Source: Woronichinia sp035285405 (GTDB lineage: Bacteria > Cyanobacteriota > Cyanobacteriia > Cyanobacteriales > Microcystaceae). Taken from it: a stretch of 26,934 nt of DNA. Shown one piece after another: positions 1 through 7,807 of the stretch (position 1 is the stretch's first letter; each line of letters opens with the position of its first letter). A program made the translations under genes and the position numbers. Where the stretch lies: assembly GCA_035285405.1 (NCBI GenBank), contig JAYKJI010000140.1, positions 1-26,934 of the forward strand, given 5' to 3'. Below the pieces are notes generated by a model. That model was not told the DNA's origin, ran no database searches, and saw only the letters and a program-made list of their open reading frames with translations.

Positions 1-87
1 CAAGTTGTGGATCGCCTTTTAGACCGCTTAAGCGAAATCATCCCATCGCATGAATCTCATCTATCCCTTGCTATACAAGGGTTTTAA
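1..87 (+). CDS. Possible C-terminal end of a gene cut by the window edge
   Basis: Frame 1 is open from the first base to a TAA at 85-87, giving 28 residues that begin QVVDRLLDRLSEIIPSH and end LAIQGF. The first part reads like an amphipathic helix, as at the end of a real protein, but a 29-codon open frame can occur by chance. No family is recognised. An overlapping ATG-started frame at 50-241 is less protein-like and runs into a dispersed repeat, so I did not call it. Low confidence; the sequence left of the window would settle it. Confidence 0.3.
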   Translation, partial: QVVDRLLDRLSEIIPSHESHLSLAIQGF

Positions 88-220
88 GTATTTTGGTAAA
101 TGTGCTACCCCCCTGAACGCTTACCGATTTTACGACTTAAGGATTGAAGAAAAAACAATTACTAAAAACTTAATAAACCCCCGTCTAACTCGAAACAGTA
201 GTTATTTGATTGCTCAAGGC

Positions 221-252
221 GATCCCCCTAAATCCCCCTAAAAAGGAAGACT
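221..252. repeat. Degenerate dispersed CCCCCTAAAT repeat
   Basis: The stretch holds two tandem GATCCCCCTAAAT-like units followed by AAAAAGGAAGACTT. Cyanobacterial genomes often carry dispersed elements of the type CCCCCTTTTTAAGGGGG, and this looks like a decayed copy. The rest of 88-310 shows no convincing gene. Confidence 0.35.
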
Positions 253-316
253 TGTTCCTGAAACGTACCTAAAAAAACTACAGTTCTCAAAATAGACGGG
301 GTTTAAGACAGCGATC

Positions 317-353
317 ACATTTATATCATTTGTGTTAACATCAAATTAAATGT
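317..353. promoter_or_regulatory. Nested inverted repeat, likely operator of the toxin-antitoxin operon
   Basis: Three nested pairs share roughly one centre: outer arms ACATTTA (317-323) and TAAATGT (347-353), inner arms ATTTG (328-332) and CAAAT (342-346), and a central GTTAAC palindrome (334-339). It lies just upstream of the antitoxin start and overlaps the candidate promoter. Phd/YefM antitoxins bind palindromes of this sort to repress their own operon; binding here is inferred. Confidence 0.5.
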
Positions 354-358
354 AAATT
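330..358 (+). promoter_or_regulatory. Candidate sigma-70 promoter of the toxin-antitoxin operon
   Basis: TTGTGT (330-335), a 17-base spacer and TAAATT (353-358) lie 20 bases before the antitoxin ATG. Both boxes are weak matches, but spacing and position fit, and the spacer is covered by the nested palindrome. Confidence 0.35.
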
Positions 359-377
359 AAGTGAAGGATCATGGACG

Positions 378-662
378 ATGATTGACCTCAGTCGAGATAT
401 TCAATCCCTATCTACCTTTAAACGGAACACAAATGAATTAATTATTCAGATGAAAGAAACGGGAAATCCTGTTGTTTTAACCGTCAATGGTAAAGCCGAA
501 TTAGTTGTACAAGATGCTGAATCCTATCAAAAATTACTCAATTCTATTGAATATCTGGAAAGTATTATCGGCATTCAAAAAGGATTGGCAGATATTGCCA
601 ATGGTGATACCCAACCTCTAGATCAATTTAGGGAAGAAATGCAGCAAAAGTATGGAATTTAA
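378..662 (+). CDS. Type II antitoxin, Phd/YefM family
   Basis: This 94-residue protein has the usual Phd/YefM form. The N-terminal DNA-binding fold (about residues 1-55) contains the family-typical run GNPVVLTVNGKAELVVQDAE. A helical tail (about 56-94) would wrap round and neutralise the toxin. It should repress its own operon through the palindromes at 317-353. An ATG at 371 is followed at once by an in-frame stop (ATG GAC GAT GAT TGA), so the start at 378 is the usable one; GAAGGA lies about 10 bases upstream. The end overlaps the toxin start by 11 bases, which suggests translational coupling. The family call is firm; the exact toxin partner class is less so. Confidence 0.9.
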   Translation: MIDLSRDIQSLSTFKRNTNELIIQMKETGNPVVLTVNGKAELVVQDAESYQKLLNSIEYLESIIGIQKGLADIANGDTQPLDQFREEMQQKYGI

Positions 663-978
663 GGTTAAGCTAACTCGTAATGCCAAGCATGAAATAGATT
701 TGGCTTATCTATGGTTAAAACAACATAATGCCAGTTATGCCGATAAATTGTTTAGAGATTTAATGAATACTATTGCAACACTACAAGACAAGCCTAAACG
801 GTGTGCTTTGGCAAGAGAAAATGATGCTTTTCCTCAAGAAATAAGACAGCTTATTTTTGGCAAATCGAGAAATAAATACAGAATTGTTTTCACTATTTTG
901 GAAGATACGGTTTATATTCTTTACCTGCGACACAGCGCGCAATCATCAATTACACTTGATATTCTTGACTTAGATTAG
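652..978 (+). CDS. Type II toxin, RelE/ParE superfamily
   Basis: The 108-residue protein begins with the RelE/ParE pattern: a beta strand (FKVKLTRNAKHEID), two helices, then the C-terminal sheet with NKYRIVFTILEDTVYILYLRH. RelE-like members cleave mRNA at the ribosome and ParE-like members poison gyrase; sequence alone does not decide which this is. R/H/Y residues are present in the C-terminal sheet (YRIV, YLRHSAQ). It starts inside the antitoxin gene (ATG at 652, antitoxin stop at 660-662). The length is normal, so the toxin looks intact. The tail after RHSAQ is slightly longer than usual. Confidence 0.88.
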   Translation: MEFKVKLTRNAKHEIDLAYLWLKQHNASYADKLFRDLMNTIATLQDKPKRCALARENDAFPQEIRQLIFGKSRNKYRIVFTILEDTVYILYLRHSAQSSITLDILDLD

Positions 979-1038
979 AGTGAAGATTTAAACGCGATCG
1001 TTTCTTTTCCCTCTTTCAATATAACTTATTTCTCCTCA

Positions 1039-1359
1039 TTAAGTGCTCAGTAAAGCGATCGCGACTAAAGCAAGGAATAGTCCGATATATTGAACAGAAG
1101 TCAAAGTTTCATGGAAATAAAAGATACCAACAAAAACAGTCCCCATAACAATCATTAGATTAACCAAAGAACCGGCAATGCCTAAATTAACTTTTTGATT
1201 AAGCAAACCAAAAAATAGGTAAGTGAACGGTGATAAAATACAGACAATAGCCATACTTTTCCAATCCCCCGTTTTACCCCAATTAGCACTAAGAGAGTCG
1301 CAAAGCGTAAAAAAAACTCCACAGAAGATCACTAACAGCCAAATTAAAAATGATTGCAT
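1039..1359 (-). CDS. Small four-helix membrane protein, EamA/DMT-like
   Basis: The product is 106 residues with four hydrophobic segments and the small-multidrug-resistance/EamA half-transporter layout (ending YIGLFLALVAIALLST). Such proteins work as dimers to move small solutes or lipids across the inner membrane. I chose ATG at 1359 over the upstream in-frame ATG at 1383, because GAGGGGAG precedes it at normal spacing while nothing useful precedes the longer start. The glutamate that SMR drug pumps carry in helix 1 is absent; an aspartate lies near residue 21 (TLCDSL) instead, so drug export should not be assumed. It converges on the toxin gene and stands alone. Confidence 0.65.
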   Translation of the reverse strand: MQSFLIWLLVIFCGVFFTLCDSLSANWGKTGDWKSMAIVCILSPFTYLFFGLLNQKVNLGIAGSLVNLMIVMGTVFVGIFYFHETLTSVQYIGLFLALVAIALLST

Positions 1360-1482
1360 AAGTCTCCCCTCGATACACAGCAAACGACGAAAACCGATCC
1401 CCTCTCAACCAATAATGACGTTCAGACAACTTTAAAGCTGCGATCGCCTATTTCAGCAGACAGTCAATCATTGATAAAAACT

Positions 1483-3156
1483 TTAATCTGAAGATTTTGT
1501 CTTATTTAGATACCGTTCCTGTAATTGTAAACGAATGTTTCCATGCACCTCTCTCGTAATCGGATAAAAATAGGCCAGCACTAAACCAATCATTAAAAAA
1601 GCAGCCGGTAAAGGGGCGATCGCAAAACGAATAGCAAATAAAGCCGAGGGAGGTTGAATTGGAATCGGTTGGCCTGGAATACGAGGCATAAATCCAGCCG
1701 CTTCTAAGGTAATGCCCACTAAAAACAAGCCTAGAGCTAAACCAATTTTCTGTAATAAAACCATAAACGCATAGAAAATTCCTTCCCGTCGTTTTCCCGT
1801 TGTTAACTCATCTAGATCGACCACATCAGGAATCATCGACCAGGGAATGAGATAGGCCACAGAAACCCCAAAACCAGCTAAGATAGCCAGTCCATACATT
1901 AAGCTAACTTGCCCTGGCTCCAATAACCAAAGCCCCAATTCTGCTCCAATCCAAATCACCATACCCAATACATAAACAATCTTTTTATCCAAGCGTTGAC
2001 AAACCAATTGCCAAAAAAAGAGCATCACCAGTGCTGTTCCCTGTACCGCCAAAGCAACCGTGCCAGATTGTTGTTCTGGGAGTTTCATCCAACTCACCAC
2101 GTAATAGACCAAAATAGAAGCCGTTAATTGCACCGCTAACCAGGAACAAAGATAGATGCCAATTACGAATAAAAAAGGACGATTTGTAAAAACAATCTTG
2201 AGTTGTTGTAGGTAGGATAAATGACTAACCTCATCCTGACTTTTCTGTTCACTAGGATTACTCATTAAGTGAGGTTCGACAGTGGTATCCATTAACGTAA
2301 AACCAAAAGTTCCAACCATTAGGCCCAACAATAGTTCAAAAAAGACAAGATAATCAATCCCGCCTTTTCCGCCAAAAAAAGTTGCACTGAAAGGTAAGGC
2401 TCTGAGAATGCCTAAGCTAATTAAGGTAATACCAACGATTTCTAAAAATCTGCCTAGGCTCCGTTTTTGACGAATTGAGAGAATCGGCGATCGCCCCCGT
2501 TCCTGAAGTCGCAGAGAACACCACAATAGAGCCACTAAAGCGAGACTACAACACATTAATCCCAATTGCCAAAATTGTTCTTTAGGTCGGTTTGGGAGAG
2601 CCGCCGCAATTAAAATATAGAGAATAAGGGAAAGAATACTGCCTCCAATCGAAAAGGCAAAACGAAAACTATTCAGTCCTGTTCTCTCATTATAATTTTG
2701 AGTTAATTCGGGGGTTAAAGCTGTATAGGGAAGATTAACGGCAGTATAGGAAAGGTTAAACACAATGCCGATCACCACATAATAACCAAAAAGTCCCCAT
2801 TGATTGACCGTAACCTCTTCGCTAAAGTGGGGAATGGCCCATTGCAAACCATAAAAAAGAATAAAGGGAATAATCCCCCCTAAAATCCAAGGTAAACGTC
2901 TGCCCCAAATACTACGGGTGCGATCGCTGAGTACGCCAATAAAGGGATCGTTAATGGCATCAAAAATCTTACCGATCATTAACACACTGCCCGCTAATCC
3001 GGCTGGTAAACCGGCAACATCGGTTAAAAAGAAGAGAAGATAAAAGACTAAAATATTCGCCGTAATCGCTGGGCCAAAATCTCCGGCTCCATAGGCTAGT
3101 TTAGTCGTTAGACGCAGCTTTTCAGGTGCTAAATTGTCAGAATTTAAAGCAGTCAT
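1483..3156 (-). CDS. GPH-family sugar:cation symporter (MFS superfamily)
   Basis: This 557-residue polytopic membrane protein has the GPH hallmark near the N-terminus: KIFDAINDPFIGVLSDRTRS followed by GRRLPWIL (about residues 63-93), which contains the cation-site D-x-x-x-D-P pattern. A second match, SMIPDVVDLDELTTGKRREG, lies in the C-terminal half. Members such as MelB and XynB take up glycosides, pentosides or hexuronides with H+ or Na+. The family is usually 450-500 residues; the excess lies in the middle (about residues 215-310), where two extra hydrophobic segments and a charged loop (NPSEQKSQDE) are inserted. No sugar-metabolism gene is adjacent, so the substrate is unknown. Confidence 0.85.
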   Translation of the reverse strand: MTALNSDNLAPEKLRLTTKLAYGAGDFGPAITANILVFYLLFFLTDVAGLPAGLAGSVLMIGKIFDAINDPFIGVLSDRTRSIWGRRLPWILGGIIPFILFYGLQWAIPHFSEEVTVNQWGLFGYYVVIGIVFNLSYTAVNLPYTALTPELTQNYNERTGLNSFRFAFSIGGSILSLILYILIAAALPNRPKEQFWQLGLMCCSLALVALLWCSLRLQERGRSPILSIRQKRSLGRFLEIVGITLISLGILRALPFSATFFGGKGGIDYLVFFELLLGLMVGTFGFTLMDTTVEPHLMSNPSEQKSQDEVSHLSYLQQLKIVFTNRPFLFVIGIYLCSWLAVQLTASILVYYVVSWMKLPEQQSGTVALAVQGTALVMLFFWQLVCQRLDKKIVYVLGMVIWIGAELGLWLLEPGQVSLMYGLAILAGFGVSVAYLIPWSMIPDVVDLDELTTGKRREGIFYAFMVLLQKIGLALGLFLVGITLEAAGFMPRIPGQPIPIQPPSALFAIRFAIAPLPAAFLMIGLVLAYFYPITREVHGNIRLQLQERYLNKTKSSD

Positions 3157-3232
3157 TTTAGAGAATAAACCTATACTAAAGGAAGCTGGAATCAGCTAGG
3201 GACAGTTTTAGCTAATAAAATCAACAAATAAT

Positions 3233-3282
3233 AGAAAAGGTCAGAAGTCTTAATCCTCAAAAATGGTTAACTCCTGACCCTT
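3233..3282 (-). terminator. Probable intrinsic terminator of the 46-residue gene
   Basis: On the minus strand GGTCAGGAGT and ACTTCTGACC form a 10-base-pair stem with one G-U pair (3239-3248 with 3270-3279) around a loop of about 21 bases, then TTTTC. It lies about 30 bases after the stop of the small gene and before the symporter gene. The large loop weakens the call. Confidence 0.5.
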
Positions 3283-3310
3283 TATTCACATTGAAACTTT
3301 TAGAGCAATT

Positions 3311-3451
3311 TTAGCCAACGACATAGGCAACTTTAAGGGCCCAAATAATCAGAGCTACAATGCTACCGAGAACGAGGATTGAAGAGATAAAGACCAACTT
3401 CGGTTTATCTGCCCCGTCAAATTTCATGATGCCACGATTCAGATCTGACAT
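3311..3451 (-). CDS. 46-residue single-helix membrane protein, function unknown
   Basis: The frame reads MSDLNRGIMKFDGADKPKLV, then a hydrophobic helix (about residues 19-41, FISSILVLGSIVALIIWAL), ending KVAYVVG. The start is supported by AGGAGAG about 10 bases upstream. A soluble charged N-terminus followed by one helix, at this size, matches the small accessory subunits of cyanobacterial thylakoid complexes (photosystems, cytochrome b6f, NDH-1). I cannot match it to a named subunit and give no symbol. A terminator-like hairpin follows it, and a 275-base leader lies upstream, so it looks like a separate transcript. It is below the usual ORF length cut-off and easily missed. Confidence 0.75.
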   Translation of the reverse strand: MSDLNRGIMKFDGADKPKLVFISSILVLGSIVALIIWALKVAYVVG

Positions 3452-3726
3452 GAAAACGTCTCTCCTGGTTCCATTCAGGTTAAATTGGGGCTATCGAAGC
3501 CAGAACCCTCTTCAGTTTACTGCGAACTGCAAAATTCAACCTTAATTTCTCCGTAAATTTTTTTAAACTAGCATTGTAGGGGATTACAGAAAAATGTTGT
3601 AGCAGAGAGCTTAGTACTACAATAGTCTTCCTGTTCTACCGCCTTGGAATTGAAAGATTAATTCTTATCTGCTTCGGTCTGCTCCGAATGAGTCATAAAT
3701 ATTGAAAATTCTGGGTATCTAAAAAA
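3452..3726 (-). promoter_or_regulatory. Leader/promoter region of the 46-residue gene
   Basis: This 275-base gap holds no convincing gene. On the minus strand it contains an inverted repeat TTGTAG...CTACAA (3597-3622) and a TACAAT box just after it, which could be the -10 element. The ATG at 3451 would then have a leader of roughly 110-130 bases. No good -35 box is visible, so the promoter is tentative. Confidence 0.25.
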
Positions 3727-5499
3727 TCATTGTGGCTGAGGTTTTTGATCACATATTTTCAACTGTTCTAAATTCCAAAAAGCTCCCCCTAAGGCTGAAA
3801 ATTGAATGCCACAAAAACGATTACGAACCGCAGAAAGGGCATAGGGGTTAACTAAGTAAATAAAGGGTAAATATTTCTGGGTCAAAACTTGAGCTTGATC
3901 GTAGATTTTACGACGTTCATCAAACTGGAGAACCTGGGAACCCTGAAGATAAAGAGCGGCAATTTGCTTTTCCCAATCGGAGACAACTCGTCCTTGAATG
4001 GGTTGGGTTCCAGGCTGAGGTTCTTGATTAAACATATGTAAATTGCCATCAACGTACCAAACATTCGGCGCGTGGGGATCATTTCCTCCCGTTAACCCCA
4101 AAATAATGGCATCCCAGTCCAAACTATTGCTCATTTTGTCCACTAAAACATTAAAACTCATGGGACTAAAATCCACTTTAATGCCAAGTTTACCTAAGTC
4201 TTCCTGAATTTGCGTTCCCATTGCTTCCCGAATTTTATTGCCAGCATTGGTATTCAAGACAAATTGGACAAGATTGCCCTCTGAATCTAATAATTCATTT
4301 TTAGGATTATATTGAAAGCCAGCTTGTGATAAAAGTTCTTTTGCTTTTTGAGGGTTGTAGTTGTAACCTTTAAGATTTTTATTATAAAAGGGAGATTGAA
4401 CAGACACTTCAGAATTTTGTTTTGCACCTAACCCACGATAAATATTGTTAATCATCCGATCGCGGTCGATGCCATAGGCGATCGCTTGCCGAAAATTGAG
4501 ATTATTAAACCATTTTGATTTAATCGGATCAACCAGGGGTTTTCCTTTGCGCTGACCCTGATTCAAGTTAAAGACCAAAAAACTAGTGCCATAGGCAGGC
4601 CCGCCATTATAAATGGTAAAATTGCCTCGTTCTTCCTCTTTTTTAAGCAAAGAAAAATATTCGGGAGAAATTCCCACGGAATCTAGACTACCCGAACGGA
4701 ATTGTAACAAGGAAGTATCGGTTGACTCCACGATCGCCCACACCACTTCAGGAATATGGGGTAAGGCATTGCCCTGACTATCTTTTTTCCAATAATAGGG
4801 ATTTTTTTCAAAAATAAGACGTTGACTCGTCACATAACTTTTAAGTTTATAAGCTCCATTCACAATCAAATCCTGGGGCGGAGTATCGGTTCCCCAGACG
4901 GTCAGAAAGATGGGGTTGCCATTTTTATCTTTTTTCTCAATGGTTTCCCGTAAAACATGGGCCGGTAAAATGGGCAGTTCCGCCGCATCTAAAAAAGGGG
5001 CAAAGGGTTCAGTGATTTGAAATTGAATACGACGATCATCTAGCTTTTGAATCTTAGGAAAAGCTTTACTTTCACCAATTCGTAAACTATCACGATAATT
5101 ATTGGGAATCTTGGGATTTAAGTAGAGATCATTATAGCTAAAAATGACATCTTCGCTCGTTAGTGGCTGACCATCTGACCACTTTAAACCATCCCTGAGC
5201 GTAAAAACGATGGTTTTATTATCCTCAGAAATTGTCCATGATTCGGCTAACGTTGGTTCCTTTTTGCCCGTAATCGGATTCTCAGTAATTAAGCCTTCAT
5301 AGGTTAAACCAAAAATATTGGGAGATTCTGCTGATAAAACCGCATTAAAGGTTTTGGGATCACTTAAAACGGAAAAAACAACTTGCTCCTTTACAATCGG
5401 GGTAGAACAACTCACAAGCAATATTAAACTCAAGCTGAGACTCAAAATAAGTCCAACAAATTTTATCACGGTTCTAGATAACATTTTTATTTTCATCAT
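3727..5499 (-). CDS. Oligopeptide-type ABC substrate-binding lipoprotein (SBP family 5)
   Basis: The 590-residue protein begins with a lipoprotein signal: a basic start, a hydrophobic run and the lipobox LLVSC with Cys31. The mature part follows the DppA/OppA pattern: LTYEGLITENPITGKKEPTL, then AESWTISEDNKTIVFTLRDG, WSDGQPLTSEDVIFSY, FRQAIAYGIDRDRMINNIY and NPQKAKELLSQAGF. Such proteins capture peptides (sometimes nickel, opines or cell-wall peptides) on the outer face of the inner membrane and pass them to a permease/ATPase complex. No permease or ATPase gene of that type is in the window, so it is an orphan component here. It starts 6 bases after the stop of the small membrane-protein gene and has no clear ribosome site of its own, so coupled translation is likely. 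Confidence 0.9.
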   Translation of the reverse strand: MMKIKMLSRTVIKFVGLILSLSLSLILLVSCSTPIVKEQVVFSVLSDPKTFNAVLSAESPNIFGLTYEGLITENPITGKKEPTLAESWTISEDNKTIVFTLRDGLKWSDGQPLTSEDVIFSYNDLYLNPKIPNNYRDSLRIGESKAFPKIQKLDDRRIQFQITEPFAPFLDAAELPILPAHVLRETIEKKDKNGNPIFLTVWGTDTPPQDLIVNGAYKLKSYVTSQRLIFEKNPYYWKKDSQGNALPHIPEVVWAIVESTDTSLLQFRSGSLDSVGISPEYFSLLKKEEERGNFTIYNGGPAYGTSFLVFNLNQGQRKGKPLVDPIKSKWFNNLNFRQAIAYGIDRDRMINNIYRGLGAKQNSEVSVQSPFYNKNLKGYNYNPQKAKELLSQAGFQYNPKNELLDSEGNLVQFVLNTNAGNKIREAMGTQIQEDLGKLGIKVDFSPMSFNVLVDKMSNSLDWDAIILGLTGGNDPHAPNVWYVDGNLHMFNQEPQPGTQPIQGRVVSDWEKQIAALYLQGSQVLQFDERRKIYDQAQVLTQKYLPFIYLVNPYALSAVRNRFCGIQFSALGGAFWNLEQLKICDQKPQPQ

Positions 5500-5505
5500 C
5501 CATTT

Positions 5506-5886
5506 TTAAGAGAGAGAGTCTTGTCTGCCGAGGGCATAAATTCCCCCACTCATGGCGACAATTAACCCCATACTTACGCCCCAGTTATGGCCCAGCATCC
5601 ATTCTACTAACCAATTACAAATTCCTCCTAGCACTAAGAAAGGAATAATACTAAACAGTGAGGCATAAAAAAGATTTTGGGATTCTCTGGCCGGACGGGT
5701 TCTTTCAAATTCGGCCTCAGAAGGATACAGCGATCGCTCGGCAAAATTAAACCAGCGTTGCAACTGTTCAATCAACCAATTTTTAACGGTAACGGAGGCT
5801 AAATATAATCCCAAAGACCAGAGACAACTACTGGTAAGCATTACAGTATCAATGGTAATGGTGAAGGGAATCCAGTCAGTTAGCAT
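5506..5886 (-). CDS. Small membrane protein of unknown function
   Basis: The 126-residue product has a hydrophobic stretch near the N-terminus (about residues 10-37), a charged central segment (AERSLYPSEAEFERTRPARE) likely in the cytoplasm, and two further hydrophobic stretches (about 73-92 and 100-118). It ends 6 bases before the peptide-binding lipoprotein gene, so the two form an operon. I recognise no family. No Shine-Dalgarno sequence is visible before the chosen ATG, and the next in-frame ATG (residue 16) is no better supported, so the start is uncertain. Confidence 0.6.
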   Translation of the reverse strand: MLTDWIPFTITIDTVMLTSSCLWSLGLYLASVTVKNWLIEQLQRWFNFAERSLYPSEAEFERTRPARESQNLFYASLFSIIPFLVLGGICNWLVEWMLGHNWGVSMGLIVAMSGGIYALGRQDSLS

Positions 5887-6049
5887 AGGTCAAGGAGGAA
5901 AAGGACTGTCAGCATCTTAACAAACTCAATGACTCTAACCAAGATTTCCTATGCTCCAGAATCCAGGGAAAAGAACCGCGATCGCCGCTTCTCTCTGGAA
6001 TAATTAACCGACCTTGACTATGATCGAGTTATTCTGACGATGTGATCTA

Positions 6050-7795
6050 ATGGGCAATTCTCGCTTTCGTATCCTGCTGAACTATCTTGCGCCCCACTGG
6101 AAGCTAATCACCGGCGGTATTATTGCGCTATTGATTGTCAATGCGTTGGGAGTTTATATTCCCCTTTTGATCCGTGACAGTATTGATGACCTGCATTCCA
6201 CCCTCAGCTTTGAGCAAGTGGTTCGCTATGCCCTCTGGATGTTGGCCTTGGCCTCCTTTATGTGGGTGACTCGGATGCTTTCTAGAATTGCCATCTTCGG
6301 AGTCGGACGACAGGTGGAATATGATCTCAAGCAGCGTATTTTCCAGCATCTTTTAACCCTTGAACCGGCCTACTTTGCGTTGAACACTTCTGGGGATTTA
6401 ATGAGCCGAGCGACCAGTGATGTGGATAATGTGCGTCGTTTGGTGGGTTTTGCTGTTCTTAGCTTGATTAATACTTTTTTTGCCTATGTGTTAACCCTGC
6501 CAGCGATGTTGGCCATTCATATTCCCCTCAGTTTGATGGCGATCGCAATTTACCCTTTCATGTTATTGAGCGTACAGTTATTCAGTCAAAAATTACGGGA
6601 TCAGCAGTTAGCCGTTCAGGAAAAACTCGCCGATCTAAGTGAATTACTGCAAGAAGATATTAGCGGCATTAGTTTGATCAAAATCTATGCCCAAGAAGAA
6701 AATGAACGCAATGCTTTTCGAGAGAAAAACCACCAACTTCTTAAGGCCAATTTAAAGTTGGCAAAAACACGCAATTTACTCTTTCCCATTGTGGAAGGAT
6801 TAGCCTATGTTAGTCTGCTTTTACTATTAGCCTTTGGCACGACAGCGATTCAAAAGGGAGAAATTACCATTGGAGACTTTATTGCCCTACTCATTCTCGT
6901 AGAACGTTTAGTTTTCCCGACTACTTTACTAGGATTTACCATTACTGCCTATCAACGGGGAGAAGTCAGTATTGATCGCATTGAAGCCATTTTTCAGGCT
7001 ATTCCAACGATTAAAAATGTGCCTCGCCCTATTGCTCTCCAAGGCCAACCCCTGAGTGGGAAAATCACCGCCGTCAACCTGAGCTATTCCTATCCTCATA
7101 CTAAAACACCAGCCCTTAAGAACCTGAATTTTACCATTTATCCAGGGGAAATGGTGGCTATTGTGGGCCCCATCGGTTGTGGCAAATCCACTCTGGCCAA
7201 TGCTTTACCCCGTCTTTTAAACATAGAGTCGGGACAACTTTTCCTCGATGGCTTGGACATTACCCAACTAGAGCTAACGGATTTACGCACCGCGATCGCC
7301 TACGTTCCCCAGGATAGTTTTTTGTTCAGTACAACAATTGCCAATAATATTCGCTATGGTCAACCGCTAGAGGGTCAAGAATTGGTAGAACTGGCAGCCC
7401 AACAAGCCTATATTGATGCAGAAATCCGCTACTTTCCCCAACAATATCAAACTCTGGTGGGAGAACGGGGTATTACGCTTTCAGGGGGTCAACGCCAACG
7501 GACTGCCTTAGCCAGGGCTTTGATTTTGGATGCACCAGTTTTAATTCTCGATGATGCTCTTTCCAGTGTAGATAATCAAACCGCCACGCAAATCCTGCGA
7601 CAGTTATCCCAGAAACGCCACCAAACCGTTATTTTTATTTCCCATCAATTATCTGCCGCCGCCCAAGCAGATCGTATTTTAGTCATGGAACAAGGGACAA
7701 TTGTACAGAGTGGAACTCATGAAGAACTGTTACAGCGATCGGGCTTGTATCAAACTCTTTGGCAACAGCACCAACTAGAAAAAGTTCTGCAATAG
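6050..7795 (+). CDS. ABC exporter half-transporter (MsbA/MdlB-like)
   Basis: The 581-residue protein joins a six-helix type I exporter membrane domain (about residues 1-320) to a nucleotide-binding domain (about 335-581). Visible motifs are Walker A GPIGCGKST (about 371-379), the Q-loop in AYVPQDSFLFS, the signature LSGGQRQR (about 477), Walker B VLILDDALSSVD and the H-loop in FISHQ. It should dimerise in the inner membrane and export a lipid, peptide or other hydrophobic compound using ATP; the substrate cannot be told. The Walker A cysteine and isoleucine replace the more common serine and threonine but keep the essential glycines, lysine and serine/threonine. The intergenic stretch to the divergent gene at 5886 contains a TTGACT box at 6014. 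Confidence 0.92.
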   Translation: MGNSRFRILLNYLAPHWKLITGGIIALLIVNALGVYIPLLIRDSIDDLHSTLSFEQVVRYALWMLALASFMWVTRMLSRIAIFGVGRQVEYDLKQRIFQHLLTLEPAYFALNTSGDLMSRATSDVDNVRRLVGFAVLSLINTFFAYVLTLPAMLAIHIPLSLMAIAIYPFMLLSVQLFSQKLRDQQLAVQEKLADLSELLQEDISGISLIKIYAQEENERNAFREKNHQLLKANLKLAKTRNLLFPIVEGLAYVSLLLLLAFGTTAIQKGEITIGDFIALLILVERLVFPTTLLGFTITAYQRGEVSIDRIEAIFQAIPTIKNVPRPIALQGQPLSGKITAVNLSYSYPHTKTPALKNLNFTIYPGEMVAIVGPIGCGKSTLANALPRLLNIESGQLFLDGLDITQLELTDLRTAIAYVPQDSFLFSTTIANNIRYGQPLEGQELVELAAQQAYIDAEIRYFPQQYQTLVGERGITLSGGQRQRTALARALILDAPVLILDDALSSVDNQTATQILRQLSQKRHQTVIFISHQLSAAAQADRILVMEQGTIVQSGTHEELLQRSGLYQTLWQQHQLEKVLQ

Positions 7796-7807
7796 TTCAA
7801 GATCTGG

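Noticed and set aside
50..241. A 63-codon ATG-started frame at the left end.
   Set aside because: It has odd composition, no ribosome site, overlaps a competing frame and ends inside a dispersed C-rich repeat.
7144..7190. Walker A variant GPIGCGKST in the ABC exporter as a sign of lost ATPase activity.
   Set aside because: The glycines, lysine and Ser-Thr that bind phosphate are kept, and the signature, Walker B and H-loop are intact.
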